Notes: generated by a model not told the origin, from the sequence alone. A DNA stretch of 64,000 bases from Stomoxys calcitrans (GCF_963082655.1 NC_081553.1:65361341-65425340), one strand, 5' to 3'. Shown: positions 43,209 through 56,970, numbered from the stretch's first letter. A program made the numbers and translations.

Positions 43209-44107
43209 CATTATTGACATTTGTCTTAAATCTTTGAACGTCAAAGTGAGTGGGAAAAACATTAGCCGGAGGTCGATTCCACATACGAATGGTTCGGGCG
43301 AAATAAGAATTCTCTGTGGGGTCCGCTGGCCAATCAATTACAAACGGGTGTGAGTTCCTGCAATGTCTAGTATCCCTGGCATACTTCCTTACATCAGGAA
43401 TAAGAAGACGAATATCAGACGAACACAACCCATAAAAGTGCCAATAGAACAAACAACCCACATTGCGACGATGATGATCAAGGGCGGCAATAGACTTGGA
43501 TACCCCACTGTCCCCAATCAACGCCGTCGCTCTCCTCTGTACACGGTCCAGTAGCTCCAGGGATGATTTTGAAGCTCCAGCGCATACATGTAAGTTGTAC
43601 TCCATTTTCGGCCTTATGAAAGTGGTGTAGATGTTAAGAAGATCAGATGGAGTAAAGTAATTCTTATACCGTTTAAGGAAAGCCTAAACACTTGAATGCT
43701 TCTTTCGACACTTCGAATACATGTTTAGCCCAATGGACATCACTTTGTATTTTCATGCCCACAACATCAAGAGCTTCGTTTTGATCAACATCAATGCCGT
43801 TGATAGATAAAGATGATTGTAATAGGTCAGCGAATCGTTTGTGCGACAACAAACAGCATTGAGTCTTCCGTGAATTTAAATCTACTCGCTTCATTCGGCC
43901 CCACTCAGAAATGGCCAGCAAATGCTGGCAGAGTGTATCATCCATAAACCGCTTCTTGTCCACAATTTCTCGAAGACTCGGCCTATGGTCGGATGAGTAC
44001 GAATGACAGAGATTACTGTCATCCACAAATGAGTAGATCGGATTCGATGTCTGACCCAACAGATCTTTGATGAAAATAAGAAAAAGAAAAGGAGAAAGAC
44101 AAGAGCC
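43209..44107 (-). pseudogene. Jockey-like LINE reverse transcriptase, second copy, decayed
   Basis: The same LINE family as at 30397-32305. On the minus strand from 44107: LSPFLFLIFIKDLLGQTSN, the catalytic motif changed to FVDDSN (usual FADD), LNSRKTQCCLLSHKRFADLL, a frame break near 43610-43680, then MEYNLHVCAGASKSSLELLD and NSHPFVIDWPAD. Both aspartates remain, but frameshifts, truncation before motif B and loss of the stop region make it inactive. It is clearly more diverged than the other copy. Confidence 0.8.
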
Positions 44108-44757
44108 GTGGAGAGCTATGCCATATTTCAACATTTGTCAAATTGGCGTATTTGTTGAAAGTGATAGCAAAACACCACGTGCAAAATTTCAGTCTAATCG
44201 GATAATAATTGCGGTCTCTAGAGATTTAAGAAGTTCAGACCCAAGTCCAAAACCGGATATGGCAGCCATATCCGGTTTTAGACTGAATTAGACCATACCT
44301 GGCACAGTTATTAGAAGTCATTTCTTAACGATATGTGCAAAATTTCAGACAAATCGAATGAGAATTGCGCTCTCTGGTAGCTCAAGAAGTCTAATCGGGT
44401 GATCGGTTTAAAAGACAGCTATACCAGGTTTTAAACCGATTTGAACCACACTTGGCACATTTGTTGGCAGTGATACCAAAATACCTTGTGCAAAATTTCA
44501 GCCAAATCGAATAATAATTGCGCCCTCTAGAGGCTGAAAAAGTCAAGACCCAAGGTCGGTTTATAAAACATGGCACGATTTGGTCCGTTTACAAACCCAA
44601 CTGACCTACACTAATAGGAAATATTTTTGCAAAATTTCAAGCGCCTAACTTTACTCCTTCGAAAGTTAGAGTGCTTTCGACAGACGGACGGACATGGTGT
44701 TACAAACGGAATGACGAAATAAATATATCCCTATCCCATGGTGTAGGGTATAAAAAG
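44108..44757 (-). repeat. Family A partial array
   Basis: Units carry GCAAAATTTCAGTCTAATCGG, TTTAAGAAGTTCAGACCC and CACTTGGCACATTTGTTGG. The right end is ACAGACGGACGGACATGG, with part of the (TA)n region deleted, then CTATCCCATGGTGTAGGGTAT. The left end is missing. Confidence 0.7.
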
Positions 44758-44811
44758 TCACGCAAAAACCACTTTGAAATTAGAATTGTGTGAGAAAATT
44801 TTAATTTTTTC

Positions 44812-44888
44812 GTTTTTATACACACCATCACAGGATGGGGGCATACCAATCTAGTCATTCCGTTTGTAACACCTCCAAATAATGATCT
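44812..44888 (+). repeat. Family A left end remnant
   Basis: TTTTTATACACACCATCACAGG, ATGGGGGCATACCAATCTAG and CATTCCGTTTGTAACACCTC form only the terminal 75 bp of the module, cut by the Helitron-like element at 44903. Confidence 0.6.
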
Positions 44889-46716
44889 ACAATAGGTTCT
44901 CATCTTATATATAAAAATCAATTTGTGTTTGCTTGTTTGTTTGTGTGTTCCTTATAGATGGTTCCTTATATTGTGTATTCCTCACAGATGGAGCATAATG
45001 ATCCCGTGGTGAAAATAGGGTACTAAATTTTTTGATATCTGAAGAGGAGGCGAACCCTCCCCCTTACCCTAATTTTCAGAAACGCCAGATCTCGGAGATG
45101 GGTGGCGCGATTTAAGCGAAATTTTGTGTGCACTCATATAGTACGCCAAAAATAAATATTTGGTATCCAAATTTCTGATAGGGCACCTAGGGGGGCCGCC
45201 CCATCCTAAAACCTACCAAACATATATTTAGACCAATCACGACAATATGGGACTCAAATGAAAGGTATTTGCGAGTAGAATACGAATCTAATATCCACGT
45301 ATCTTATATCAACATTAGGGACCAACTATTAAGTGGACGTCCCACATCTATAACAACCCCTAACTAGGACGTATTTGCTCACCAAGACAATTTAGGTCTT
45401 AAAGAGAGTGGAACTAAATATTTATAGTTTTTAGGGTCAATACCCCAAAGAGGACATAATTGCTGACTTTTGCAATAAGGAGTTTAAATGAGATTAGAAA
45501 ACGAATTTGATATTCAATTTTGAGGGCAATGGCAATATGGGGTTTAAATAAATGATATATAGTCATGTGAGAATAGAGTACGTTACGTTGCTGATATATT
45601 TTCCGGGCTTAGTGTTTGGGGGACCACCCCAATCCCCAAAACACCCCTAAATCTCGCATATATACCGACCATGTCAATATGGAGCATAAATGAAAGGTAT
45701 TTGGGGGCAGAGCAAGAATTGATACCCACTTTCCCAATTTTTTGATACCGGAAGGGGGACGGACCCTTCCCCTTACCCCAAAAGTACTGCCCAAAAATAA
45801 AAGTGGACCGATCGACAATATGGGATTGAAATGAAAGGTATTCAGGAGTGGAGTATGAGTTTCATAGTAGAAGTTGGGTCCAAGTACCTGGGGGGCCGCC
45901 CCTGCCCCAAAACCCCTTAAAATAGGTTTATTTGAAAATCATGAAAATATGGGACTTAAATGAAAGGCCTTCGGGAGTAGATTACGAATACGGTCAGGAA
46001 GTAGGAATAGGCGTAATAATTTGTTGATAATGATAGGGGGCGGTCCCTCTACTGTTACCCCAGAAACATCACCCAAAATCAAAAGTGGGTCGATAAGGAC
46101 AATATGGGTATCAAATAAAAAGTATGCGGGAGTAGACAACGAATCTGGCATACAAATTCATGTCGAAGTATAGGGAGTCACCCCACCCACACAAAAAACG
46201 CCCAAAATGGGCACATTAGCCAATTACGGATATATGGGACTTGGTTTGTTTGTTCCGTATAGACTGAAAAACGGCAGAACCGATTTTCTCAAAAAATTTG
46301 GCTAATTGTGTAGGTTGATCTGGAAAGAAACATAGGTTATATAATTTTTCGGTATCGGAAGGGGGACGCACCCTCCCCCTTATGCCGAAAACAAAATCCA
46401 AAATCAAAAGTGGACCGATCGGGACAATATAGGTATCAAATGAAAGGTATTGGAGAGTAGAATACGAATAGGGCCTAAGTATCCATCGGGCAGCCCCAAC
46501 CCCAAAACTCCCCCAAACAGATATATTGGACTTTCATTTCAATATGGGGCTCAAATGAAAGGTATTCGGGACTAGATTTCGAATCTGGCATACAAAATCA
46601 GATCGAAGTATAGGGGGTCAAGCCACCTCTCAAAAACCCCATTAGACCCTTTATGACTACATTACTCTTGCCTGAACCGATTTTCTTAAAATTTTCATAG
46701 ATTGTGTACGTTTGTC

Positions 46717-46757
46717 CCTGTTGCTTAGTGGAATGTTCATGGGCAAAATTTGCATTT
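46717..46757 (+). mobile_element. Severely 5'-truncated SINE with target duplication
   Basis: Only CCTGTTGCTTAGTGGAATG plus the TTCATGGGCAAAATTTGCAT end is present. It is flanked by GTGTACGTTTGTC (46704-46716) and GTGCACGTTTGTC (46758-46770), 12 of 13 matching. This shows that reverse transcription starts at the SINE 3' end and can abort early. Confidence 0.75.
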
Positions 46758-46984
46758 GTGCACGTTTGTCTGGAAGGAAACGTAGGCTACATAATTTTTA
46801 GATATCGTTTGGAGGCGAACCCTCTCGCTTACCCAAAAACTCCACCCATATCCGAAAGTGGCCCGATGGGCACAATAGGGGTATCAAATGAAAGGTATTG
46901 GAGGTCAAAGAACGAATATGGTATTAAAATTTGGTGCCAAGTACCCAGCGGGCGAGCCACCCCCAACGCTTTGTCCGATGTTTG

Positions 46985-47015
46985 CGCCAGGATTCGAACA
47001 CGTTCAGCGTCATAG
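46985..47015 (-). mobile_element. SINE head remnant
   Basis: GCCAGGATTCGAACACGTTC with AGCGTCATAGG is the B-box part of the head in reverse, with a short deletion. About 30 bp only. Confidence 0.5.
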
Positions 47016-47060
47016 GCTACAAGGACACGAATACGATATCCGCATTCAGGGCGAAGTGTC

Positions 47061-48155
47061 CCCACTTTAAAAAGATATTAGAGAATTAAAGAAGGCCCAG
47101 CGGACTTCTTGAGCTCTGAAAGCCTCATAGTTTATCCTTGGATGCCTATTCCAAACATAAATTTGGAATTTAAATTGAACCAATAAATGTACAGCCTCAG
47201 CTTTATGTCTTACTTAATTAAGGCCAATTTCGGAAATAAAAACAAAACAAACAAAATTGTCATTGAAAAGAAAAAAACTTCTTCAAATTTTCCATTAACT
47301 ACAGTTCTTCTGGTTGTTGTTGATAGCAATAATGATAATAGTCATAATCATAATGATGATGGTAATAGTTGGAGTATTAATAGTAGTAAAGTTGCTTGGT
47401 CGTCAATTACAAGTTTAGATTATCTTGTTTTTTTGTCGCTTTGGTTTTTCATTTATATTTTGTTTCATTATTACTTTGACTAAATCGTTTTTACTCTCGT
47501 TTGGTTTTATTTGAAAATTTAATTTATGTGTAAAATATTTTTCATTGTTGTTTCTTTTGTTTTTTGTTAATTATTATAAATAAATAGTTTTCTAAATACA
47601 TTTGTTTTTTTTTTCTTTTTGTTAGTTATCTGACTAATTTTTGGTTGGTTAGTTTTGTTTGGTTTTTGGTATTATTTTCGAGTTAAGTTAATTATTGGCT
47701 AATTAAATATGACAATTTATAATTATGATATCAACAAGGCAATGATGTAGTAATTAATTTATTTTTCATACAATTTAGTTAAATGTAAATATAAATTTTT
47801 TTAACTTTCAAAAATGATAAATAGAGTTGTAAGTATTTTTCATATATTTTTGAGATTTTTTTTCTATATATAAAAAAGAACTAAAAAAAAGTTATGCCAA
47901 CACATAGTAATTGCAATAAACCAAAGAATTGAATGGCGGCCAAAATATATTTTGCCATTTTCCTTAAATAAGTTCCTAAAAATTTTTATCTGATATGTTT
48001 ATACTAAAAATCGTTTAATTACGGATTAGATTTACTATGTGATATATGTATTGACCTAAAAAAAATCTGAACCAAATCAATCGTAAAGTTGTTACAGGAA
48101 AATGATATTGCATGCAAGTTTTCAAATCCTCAGAGAGCAACTAAGGAGACAAGAT
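47061..48155. other. Unique AT-rich DNA, no gene seen
   Basis: Low-complexity T-rich and AT-rich sequence. The frame at 47187-47483 (+) is rich in asparagine and serine from AAT/AGT repeats and has no domain. No splice-bounded exon is seen. Confidence 0.45.
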
Positions 48156-48926
48156 GCGGGCCGAATCTTTTATACCATGGATCGCATTTGTCGAGTTCTT
48201 TCCCGGCATCTCTTCTTAGGCAAAAAAGGATATAAGAAAAGATTTGCTATTAGAGCGATATCAAGATATGGACCGGTTTGGAACACAATTGAATTAAATA
48301 TTGGAGACATGTGTAAAACGTCGGCCAATTCGAATAAGAATTGCGCCCTTTAGGGGCTCAAAAAATAAATTGGAGAGATCGATTAATATGGAAGCTGTAT
48401 CGGGCTACAGACCGATTCAGACCATAATAAACATGTATGTTGATGGTCATGAGAGGATCCGTTAGATAAGAATTGCGCACTTTAGAGGCTTAAAAAGTCA
48501 AGACCCAAGATCGGTTTATATGACAGCTATATTAGGCTATAGACCGATTTGAACCATACTTGGCACAGTTGTTGGATATCATAACAAAATACTTTGTGCA
48601 AAAATTCATTCAAATCGGATAAGAATTGCGCCCTCTGGAGGCTCAAAAAGTCAAGACCCAAGATCGGTTTATATGACAGCTATATCAGACTATAGACCGA
48701 TTTGAACCATACTTAGCACAGTTGTTGGATGTCATAACAAAACACGTCGTGCAAAATTTCATTCTAATCGGATAAGAATCGCGCACTCTAGAGGCTCAAA
48801 AAGTCAAGACCCAAGATCGGTCTATATGGCAGCTATATCAAAACATGGACCGATATGGCTCATTTACAATCCCAACCGACCTACAGTAATAAAAAGTATT
48901 TGTGCAAAATTTCAAGAGGCTAGGGA
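48156..48926 (-). repeat. Family A array, left end present, right end lost
   Basis: GCGGGCCGAATCTTTTATACC, CATGGATCGCATTTGTCGAG and AGGCAAAAAAGGATATAAG are followed by four monomers. It stops at CAAAATTTCAAGAGGCTAGG just before the (GTCY)n module and joins LINE-like sequence. Confidence 0.7.
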
Positions 48927-49375
48927 GAAGAAAAGGGCTGCACACCCCGGAAAAATTGAAGTGGTATAGTCAATGTATCGTCATCTGTATACACCGACGT
49001 CCTTGCGGAATTGTGCCAACGTCCTTGCGGAATTGTGCCTCCTCCAGTTTGTGACGATGCAGTCTGGTATTGGGGTCGAAACAAACCAATTGCTTTCGGG
49101 CATCATTGTGTATAGTTGGTGGGGCGAAAAAAAAGGTTGGTGAGGTCTGGACGGGCTCAGCATTGGATTTAGTCAACAAACCAATGGCACACGAATGGAT
49201 ACCAAGGATGCTCTCAGATCCTGACTCCCTACTTGCGAGACAAAGAGAATGTAGTCCCATTCTTTCCACCAGTGACTAGAAGATTGATAGATTGGATGAG
49301 GCTGATGCCAATCGGAGACATGCAGTATTCTTACTAAACTCCGGCTGTCTCAAAGATCTCAACAACTCTGATGGA
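48927..49375 (+). pseudogene. Possible LINE ORF1 fragment
   Basis: From 49180 the plus strand reads KPMAHEWIPRMLSDPDSLLA, then RECSPILSTSD, a TAG stop where Trp is expected, and KIDRLDEADANRRHAVFLLN. This resembles the C-terminal region of ORF1 proteins of LOA-type LINEs (DUF4780-like). That assignment is from memory of the pattern. A 21-bp direct repeat (ACGTCCTTGCGGAATTGTGC) lies at 49008-49051. The 5' part is not recognised. Confidence 0.4.
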
Positions 49376-49480
49376 GTTGCAAATTGCAAATTTTTCCCAT
49401 GAACATTCCACTAAGGAACAGGTGCAAACTTCTCACATATCAATGAGTGCAGTCCGATTCAAGATTAAGCTCAATAAATT
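49376..49480 (-). mobile_element. SINE 3' third
   Basis: TTGCAAATTGCAAATTTTTC, CATGAACATTCCACTAAGG and ATATCAATGAGTGCAGTCCG match the family in reverse. It is truncated at 49480, and only this end is retained. Confidence 0.8.
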
Positions 49481-49676
49481 AGATTTTACGATAACCCAAG
49501 CCACTGTGCTATCTTCATGTCTCTGACCATTATGCCGTGGTTGCCATCCGCTAATGTCCTGAAAACATTTTCGATTGCCAAACAATCCTCCGGGAATCTA
49601 GATGAAGGTTATGATCGCAAGCAAGCTCGACGAAAAGTCGTAGACGATTCCCTCATATTGGCAGAAAATCGAGAAA

Positions 49677-50640
49677 AAGTAAAAGCGTGCTAAGTTCAGC
49701 CGGGCCGAATCTTATATACCCTCCACCGTGGATCGCATTTGTCGAGTTCTTTCCCGGTATCACTTTTTAGATAAACAAAGGATAAAAGAAAAGAATTGCT
49801 TTGCTAATTGAATTGAATGTTGCGAGACCATACTAGCAGTCAATGTGTAAAATTTCAGCCAATTCGTGTAAGAAATGTGCACTTTAGGGTCTCCAGAAGT
49901 TATATAGAGAGATCGGTTTATATGGGAGCTATATCAGGCTATGGACCGATTCGCACCATATTTGACACGTATGTTGAAGGTCATGGGAGAAGCCGTTGTA
50001 CTAAATTTCGGCCAAATCGGGTAATACTCGCGCCCTTTAGAGGCTCAAGAAGTCAAGATCCCATATTGGTTTATATGGCAGCTATGTCAGGTTATGGACC
50101 GATTTGAACTATTCTTAGCACAGTTGTTAGAAGTCATAACAAAACACGTTGTGCAAAATTTCGGCCAAATCGGATAAGAATTTCTCCCTGTAGAGGCTTA
50201 AGAAGTCAAGACCCCAGATCGGTTTATATGGCAGCTATATCAGGTTATGGACCGATTTGTACTATTCTTAGCACAATTGTTGAAAGTAATAATAAAACAC
50301 CTCACGCAAAGTTTCAGCTAAATCGGATAATAAATGCGTCCTCTAGTGGCTCAAGAAGTCAAGACCCCAGATCGGTTTATATGGCAGCTATATCAAGTTA
50401 TAGACAGATTTGAACTATTCTTAGCACAGTTGTTGCAAGTCATAACAAAACACCTCGTGCAAAATTTCACCCACATCGGATAAGAATTGTGCCCTCTAGT
50501 GGCTCTAGAAGTCAAGATCCAAGACTGTTTTATATAGCAGCTATATCAAACCATGGACCGATATAGCCCATTTACAATCCCAACCGACCTACACAAAAAA
50601 AAGTGTTTGTGCAAAATTTCAAGCGGCTAGCTTTACTCCT
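49677..50640 (-). repeat. Family A array, left end present
   Basis: AAAGTAAAAGCGTGCTAAG, palindrome variant GTTCAGCCGGGCCGAATC and CCTCCACCGTGGATCGC are followed by five monomers. It stops at GCGGCTAGCTTTACTCC, the point where the (GTCY)n module normally starts, and joins a family B array. Confidence 0.75.
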
Positions 50641-52200
50641 TTTAACTGGATTATCGCATTTTTGTCACCATTAGGCCCATAAAAGCCACATTTATTGTCC
50701 GATTTTGCTGAAATTTGGGACTGTGAGTTGTGTTAGGTCCTATGACATCGGTCATCAATTTGGTCCAGATTGGTTCAGATTTGGATATAGCTGCCATTAG
50801 ACCGATCACTCGGTTTTAGGTTTTGGAGCCATAAAAGGCGCATTTTTTGTTCGATATCACTGAAATTTGGGACAGTGAGTTGTCTTAGACCCTTCGACGT
50901 TTTTCTTTTATTTGGTATTGATCGGTTCAGATTTGGATATAGCTGCCATATAGACCGATCTCTCGGTTTTAGGGCCATAAAAGGCGCATTTATTGTCCGA
51001 TTAAGACAGTTAGTTGTGATAGGTCCTTCGACGTCCTTCTTCAATTTGGTCCAGATCGGTGCAGATTTGAATATAGCTGCCATGTAGACCGATCTCTCGG
51101 TTTTAGGTTTTTGGCCCATAAAAGGCGCATTTATTGTCCGATTTCGCCGAAATTTGGGATAATGCGTTGTGTTAGGCTCTTCGACATTTTTCTGCAACTT
51201 GGCCCAAATCGGTCCAGATTTGGATGTAGCCGCCATGTAGACCGATATCTCGATTTAAAGCCTTTGCCCCATAAAAGGCGCATTTATAATCCGATTTCAC
51301 TGAAATTTGACACCCTGACTTATATTAGGCTTTTTGACATCCGTGTCGTATATGGTTCAGATCGGTTGATGTTTAGATATAGTTACTAAAAAGACCAATA
51401 TTTGGTAATACGTAAATGGATAATGATTTGTACTTATTAGTGTTTGGTCCAAATCGGAACATATTTCGATATAACTGGTATGGGACATAAGTAATGCAAT
51501 TTTCACCGGATTTTGATGAAAGATGGTTTACATAAAGGGTGATTTTTTTGAGGTTAGGATTTTCATGCATTAGTATTTGACAGATCACGTGGAATTTCAG
51601 ACATGGTGTCAAAGAGAAAGATGCTCAGTATGCTTTGACATTTCATCATGAATAGACTTACTAACGAGCAACGCTTGCAAATCATTGAATTTTATTACCA
51701 AAATCAGTGTTCGGTTCGAAATGTGTTCATTCACCGTAACGTTGCGTCCAACAGCATCTTTGAAAAAATACGGTCCAATGATTCCACCAGCGTACAAACC
51801 ACACCAAACAGTGCATTTTTCGGGATGCATGGGCAGTTCTTGAACGGCTTCTGGTTGCTCTTCACTCCAAATGCGGCAATTTTGCTTATTTACGTAGCCA
51901 TTCAACCAGAAATGAGCCTCATCGCTGAACAAAATTTGTCAAAATTTGAACACATTTCGAACCGAACACTGATTTTGGTAATAAAATTCAATGATTTGCA
52001 AGCGTTGCTCGTTAGTAAGTCTATTCATGATGAAATGTCAAAGCATACTGAGCATCTTTCTCTTTGACACCATGTTTGAAATCCCACGTGATCTGTCAAA
52101 TACTAATGCATGAAAATCCTAACCTCAAAAAAATCACCCTTTATATACCCGAGATGGTGGGTATCCAAAGTTCGGCCCGGCCGCACTTGACGCCTTTTTC
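50641..52200 (+). repeat. Family B array, interrupted by a transposon
   Basis: Five to six units of about 150 bp carry GGCCCATAAAAGGCGCATTT, GTCCGATTTCGCCGAAATTT, ATATAGCTGCCATATAGACC and CTCTCGGTTTTAGG. The final part GATGAAAGATGGTTTACA is split at 51534 and resumes at 52142 as TATACCCGAGATGGTGGG, with end GTTCGGCCCGGCCGCACTTG and CGCCTTTTTC. The same uninterrupted end is at 55301-55388. Confidence 0.8.
51535..52141 (-). mobile_element. Foldback Tc1/mariner derivative, copy 2 (607 bp)
   Basis: Same ends as the copy at 38551 with a TA duplication (51533-51534, 52142-52143). The inverted arms are about 195 bp and each codes the transposase N-terminus (MNRLTNEQRLQIIEFYYQNQ). The core codes, on the minus strand, the catalytic-core fragment (LFSDEAHFWLNGYVNKQNC). 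It is the same design as copy 1 in opposite orientation, with the arm extended by about 45 bp, so the design predates both insertions. Confidence 0.92.
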
Positions 52201-52920
52201 GCCTTGTTTACTAGTATTTTCGATTCTATCCCACTGTGCAACGAAAGGCTGAAGTATCTTCTCAGACAGTCAAGCAAGTTAGATATCTGGAAAGATATTT
52301 CTGAATTCAAAAACCGCACTCGACTATCGCAGATCTGATCTCAACGAGATAGCTGAACGGTTAACGATTCACCTGTTCTGGGTGAATTCCCGCAGGGGAA
52401 TTGTAAGCAGATGAGCTTGCGAGACACTTTCCAGGAGAACTAGACATGTAAGCTTCAGGTCTGCAGGATCTGGCCTGAACGATAATGAATGACAGATGGT
52501 CACAAAGTGGGGGTTTTGATTTCTCAAAAATTATGTGGCCTAGTCTTAGGTTAGACCGCTGTGCTGTCGCTGGTTAGAACAGACGTCTCAGTCATTGTTT
52601 CCGTCTTGACAGCTCACTGCCTGATCGAAAAATATGCAGATACACTGAAGGTTTCAAATAACCACTTCTGCAGAAGCTGTGAGGACGTCGACGAAAAAAG
52701 AGACTATAAAACATCTGCTGTGTGTGTGTTGTGTGCCGCACTGGCAGTCAGAAGAAGTTCCATTTTAGAGTCTGATTTCTTTGAGAACTTGATTTAGGGG
52801 AAAGGGGAAACATTCGCAAGTTGTTGGGCTTTTTTAAAGGGTTCTGGATGATTCAACGGTAGGAAATAGAAGGCATCTTCCTTCTCATGTTCATGGGGTA
52901 TAACTATGGACAAAAACTTC
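52201..52920 (+). pseudogene. LINE 3' end: RNase H tail plus C-terminal Cys region
   Basis: The GGAATTGTAAGCAGATGAGC stretch near 52396 reads, with one frameshift, as the GNCKADELA tail of an RNase H. A later frame has LTAHCLIEKYADTL then NNHFCRSCED, a cysteine pattern found near the C-terminus of LOA/jockey-type polyproteins. It closes with LLGFFKGSGWFNGR, followed by a TAG at about 52866. Several frame breaks make it inactive. A relative of the terminal segment is on the minus strand at 61860-62065. Confidence 0.55.
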
Positions 52921-54180
52921 TAAGTGGGGCTGATGGCAGAATGCCATTTGAACCCAACCAAAGGCCTTACGCCAGAATTTCATTCAACACAAAAATCCTT
53001 TAAAGCTTCCCCTTTTTTGCTTCCTAAATAATAAATTTTGCTAGGATTATTTTTAACCTTTTTGCGATATAAAAAAACATAAAATTTGCTGGCTTATTGT
53101 AACCCATTGTGTGGCTTAAGGTAAACAATTTTAGATGCTTTTGTGGGTGTTTTTGTTTTTTCTTCTTTTGGTTTTCATATTTACGTTATATAGGAATTAG
53201 TCAATTTGATTTTGTATAATAATATTGGTTTTTGGAATAAAAAAGCAGACGTTGTTGGTTGATGATTTGTTGCAAAAATGTGCTTAATGTTTTGTGGTTT
53301 TTTTCGATTTTTGTTTTTTTTTTATTCATTCATTTATTTAAATTCAATTAGTTTTGTTTTTGTTGTTGTTGTTTTGCTAAAATTTATAAAATATGTATTG
53401 TTACATTTTTGAGTGGGGGGGGGGCTTCTTTATTTGCTTTCAATATAACAAATGTTTGTGTTTTTGGGGTTTTCATTTGTTGTTGTTTTGGTTGCTGTCA
53501 TTTTCGTTTAGAATATTTACCGGCTTTTCAGCATTTGGTTTGGTTTTTGTGGGTTTAAATTTCTATTGGAAATTTTAAGTCGATATTAAATTAAATTCAA
53601 TTTGGTTTTCCTTTTTGGTTGTTGTTTTAGTTGTTGTTTAACCTTTTTGACATTCTTTTCTTTTGGTTGAAATTTTCTGTTAATTTTTAATAATAAATAT
53701 TTACATTGTTTATGTGGGATGTTTTGCGGTTGTTTGTGGTAATAATGATTGGTTGGTTGGTTGGTGGCTGAGCATAGAGCTCTACCCAATAAGATTGGGG
53801 ATACAGTGGTGGGCATAAGTGGGGTACAATGAAGATAAGGTGGAAAAAAAGTATACAAAAAATATGAAAAAAAAAAATTTAAAAATTGTTTTGACTACTT
53901 TGACTTTAGGTCAGTGCTAAGTTCATGTTTCACAGTGAAAAAAAAAATTATAAAAAATTTTTTAGATAATTAATTAAAAAAACTAAATAGTATAGTGATT
54001 TATCCGATGGGATAGTACCACATGATTTCCTATATAACAATTTGACAAGTTTGCAATTTTGCTATGAAGATTTTTGTTGTTGTAACTTTGATTTTCACTG
54101 TGGAAGTCGAGCTTAATCCAAATTAAAAAAAAAAGAAAATATCTCCAAATCAAAATATTTTAGTCCGTCTGTCTGTCCGA
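52921..54180. other. Unique AT-rich DNA, no gene seen
   Basis: T- and TTG-rich low-complexity stretches dominate (53280-53700). A G-tract lies at 53414-53424. Frames at 53393-53578 and 53586-53858 are compositional. No repeat family is recognised. Confidence 0.45.
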
Positions 54181-54184
54181 AGCA

Positions 54185-54262
54185 ACTAAAAGCGTGGTAA
54201 GTTCGACCGGGCCGAATCTTATATACCCTCCACCATGGATAGGATTTGTCAAGTTATTTGAT
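54185..54262 (-). repeat. Family A end remnant
   Basis: AAAAGCGTGGTAAGTTCGAC, CGGGCCGAATCTTATATACC and CATGGATAGGATTTGTCAAG form only the terminal palindrome-bearing end. The body is missing. Confidence 0.7.
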
Positions 54263-54268
54263 ATACTT

Positions 54269-55388
54269 TTTATACCCACCACCGAAGAATGGGGGTGGGC
54301 CCATAAAAGCCACATTTAGCATCCGATTTTACTGAAATTTAAGACAGTGAGTTGTGTTAGGACCTTCGACATTCTTCGTCAATTTGGCCCAGATCGGTCC
54401 AGATTTGGATATAGCTGCCATAAAGACCGATCCTCCGATTTAGGGCCTTAGGCCCTTAAAAGGCGCATTTATTGTCCGATGTCGCCGAAATTTGGGACAG
54501 TGAGTTAAGTTAAGCCCCTTGATATACTTCTGCAATGTGGCACAGATCGGTGCAGATATAAATATAGCTGCCATATAGACCGGTCTCTCGATTTAGGGTC
54601 ATAGGCCCATAAAAGCCACATTTATTATCCGATTTTGCTGAAATTTGGGACAGTGTGTTGCCTTAAGTCCTTCCACATATTTCTTTAAATTGGCCCTGAT
54701 CGGTTCAGATTTGGATATAGCTGCCACATAGACCGATTTATCGATTTAAGGTTTTGGGCCCATAAAAGGCGCATTTATTGTCCGATGTCGCCGAAATTTG
54801 GGACAGTGAGTTAAGTTAAGCTCCTTGAGATACGTTTGCAATATGGCACAGATCGGTCAAGATTTGGATATAGCTGCCATATAGACCGATCTCTCGGTTT
54901 TAGGTTTTGCGCCCATAAAAGGCGCATTTATTTTCCTATTTCGCCCAAATTTGGGACACTGAGTTGTATTAGGCTCTTCGACATTTTTCTGCAACTTGGC
55001 CTAAATTGGTCCAGATTTGGATGTAGCTGCCATGTAGATCAATATCTTGATTTAAAGTCTTGGCCCCATAAAAAGCGTATTTATAATCCGATTTCACTGA
55101 AATTTGACACAGTGACTTATGTTAGGCTTTTCGACATCCGTGTCGAATATGGTTCAGATCGGTTTATTTTTTGGATATAGCTACTAAAAAGACCAATATT
55201 TTTTTATACACAATTGAACAATGACTTGTACTTATTAGTATTTGGTCCAAATCGGAACATATTTCGATACAACTGCTATGGGTATGCAATTTTCACCCGA
55301 TTTTGATGAAAGGTGGTTTACATATATACCCGAGGTGGTAGGTATCCAAAGTTCGGCCCGGCCGCACATAACGCCTTTTTACTTGTTC
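54269..55388 (+). repeat. Family B element, both ends
   Basis: It starts TTATACCCACCACCGAAGAA with a GGGGGTGGGCCCATAAAAGC junction, which suggests loss of the usual (GTCY)n part. Seven units of about 150 bp follow. The end is CATATATACCCGAGGTGGTA, GTTCGGCCCGGCCGCACATA and CGCCTTTTTACTTG. It supplies the empty site for the transposon at 51535. Confidence 0.8.
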
Positions 55389-55460
55389 AAATATATATAA
55401 GCTATATGAAATTGTTGACCGATATAGACCCTACTTGTCATGCCGCACAAGTCATAGAAA

Positions 55461-56970
<1,510 letters not shown>

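Larger units (their letters stand above)
44903..47060 (+). mobile_element. Helitron-like family D array, two joined pieces
   Basis: The 5' terminus is A|TCTTATATATAAAAATCAAT at 44902-44903, followed by TTTGTGTTTGCTTGTTTG. Units of about 125-150 bp run to 46240. A second start-like segment at 46240-46290 (TTTGTTTGTTCCGTATAGAC, TGAAAAACGGCAGAACCG) begins another piece. No CTAG end is found. Small SINE fragments lie at 46717-46757 and 46985-47015. Confidence 0.6.

Noticed and set aside
47187..47483. 98-codon plus-strand frame
   Set aside because: Asparagine/serine-rich stretch from AAT/AGT simple sequence with a hydrophobic tail; no splice borders or homology recognised.
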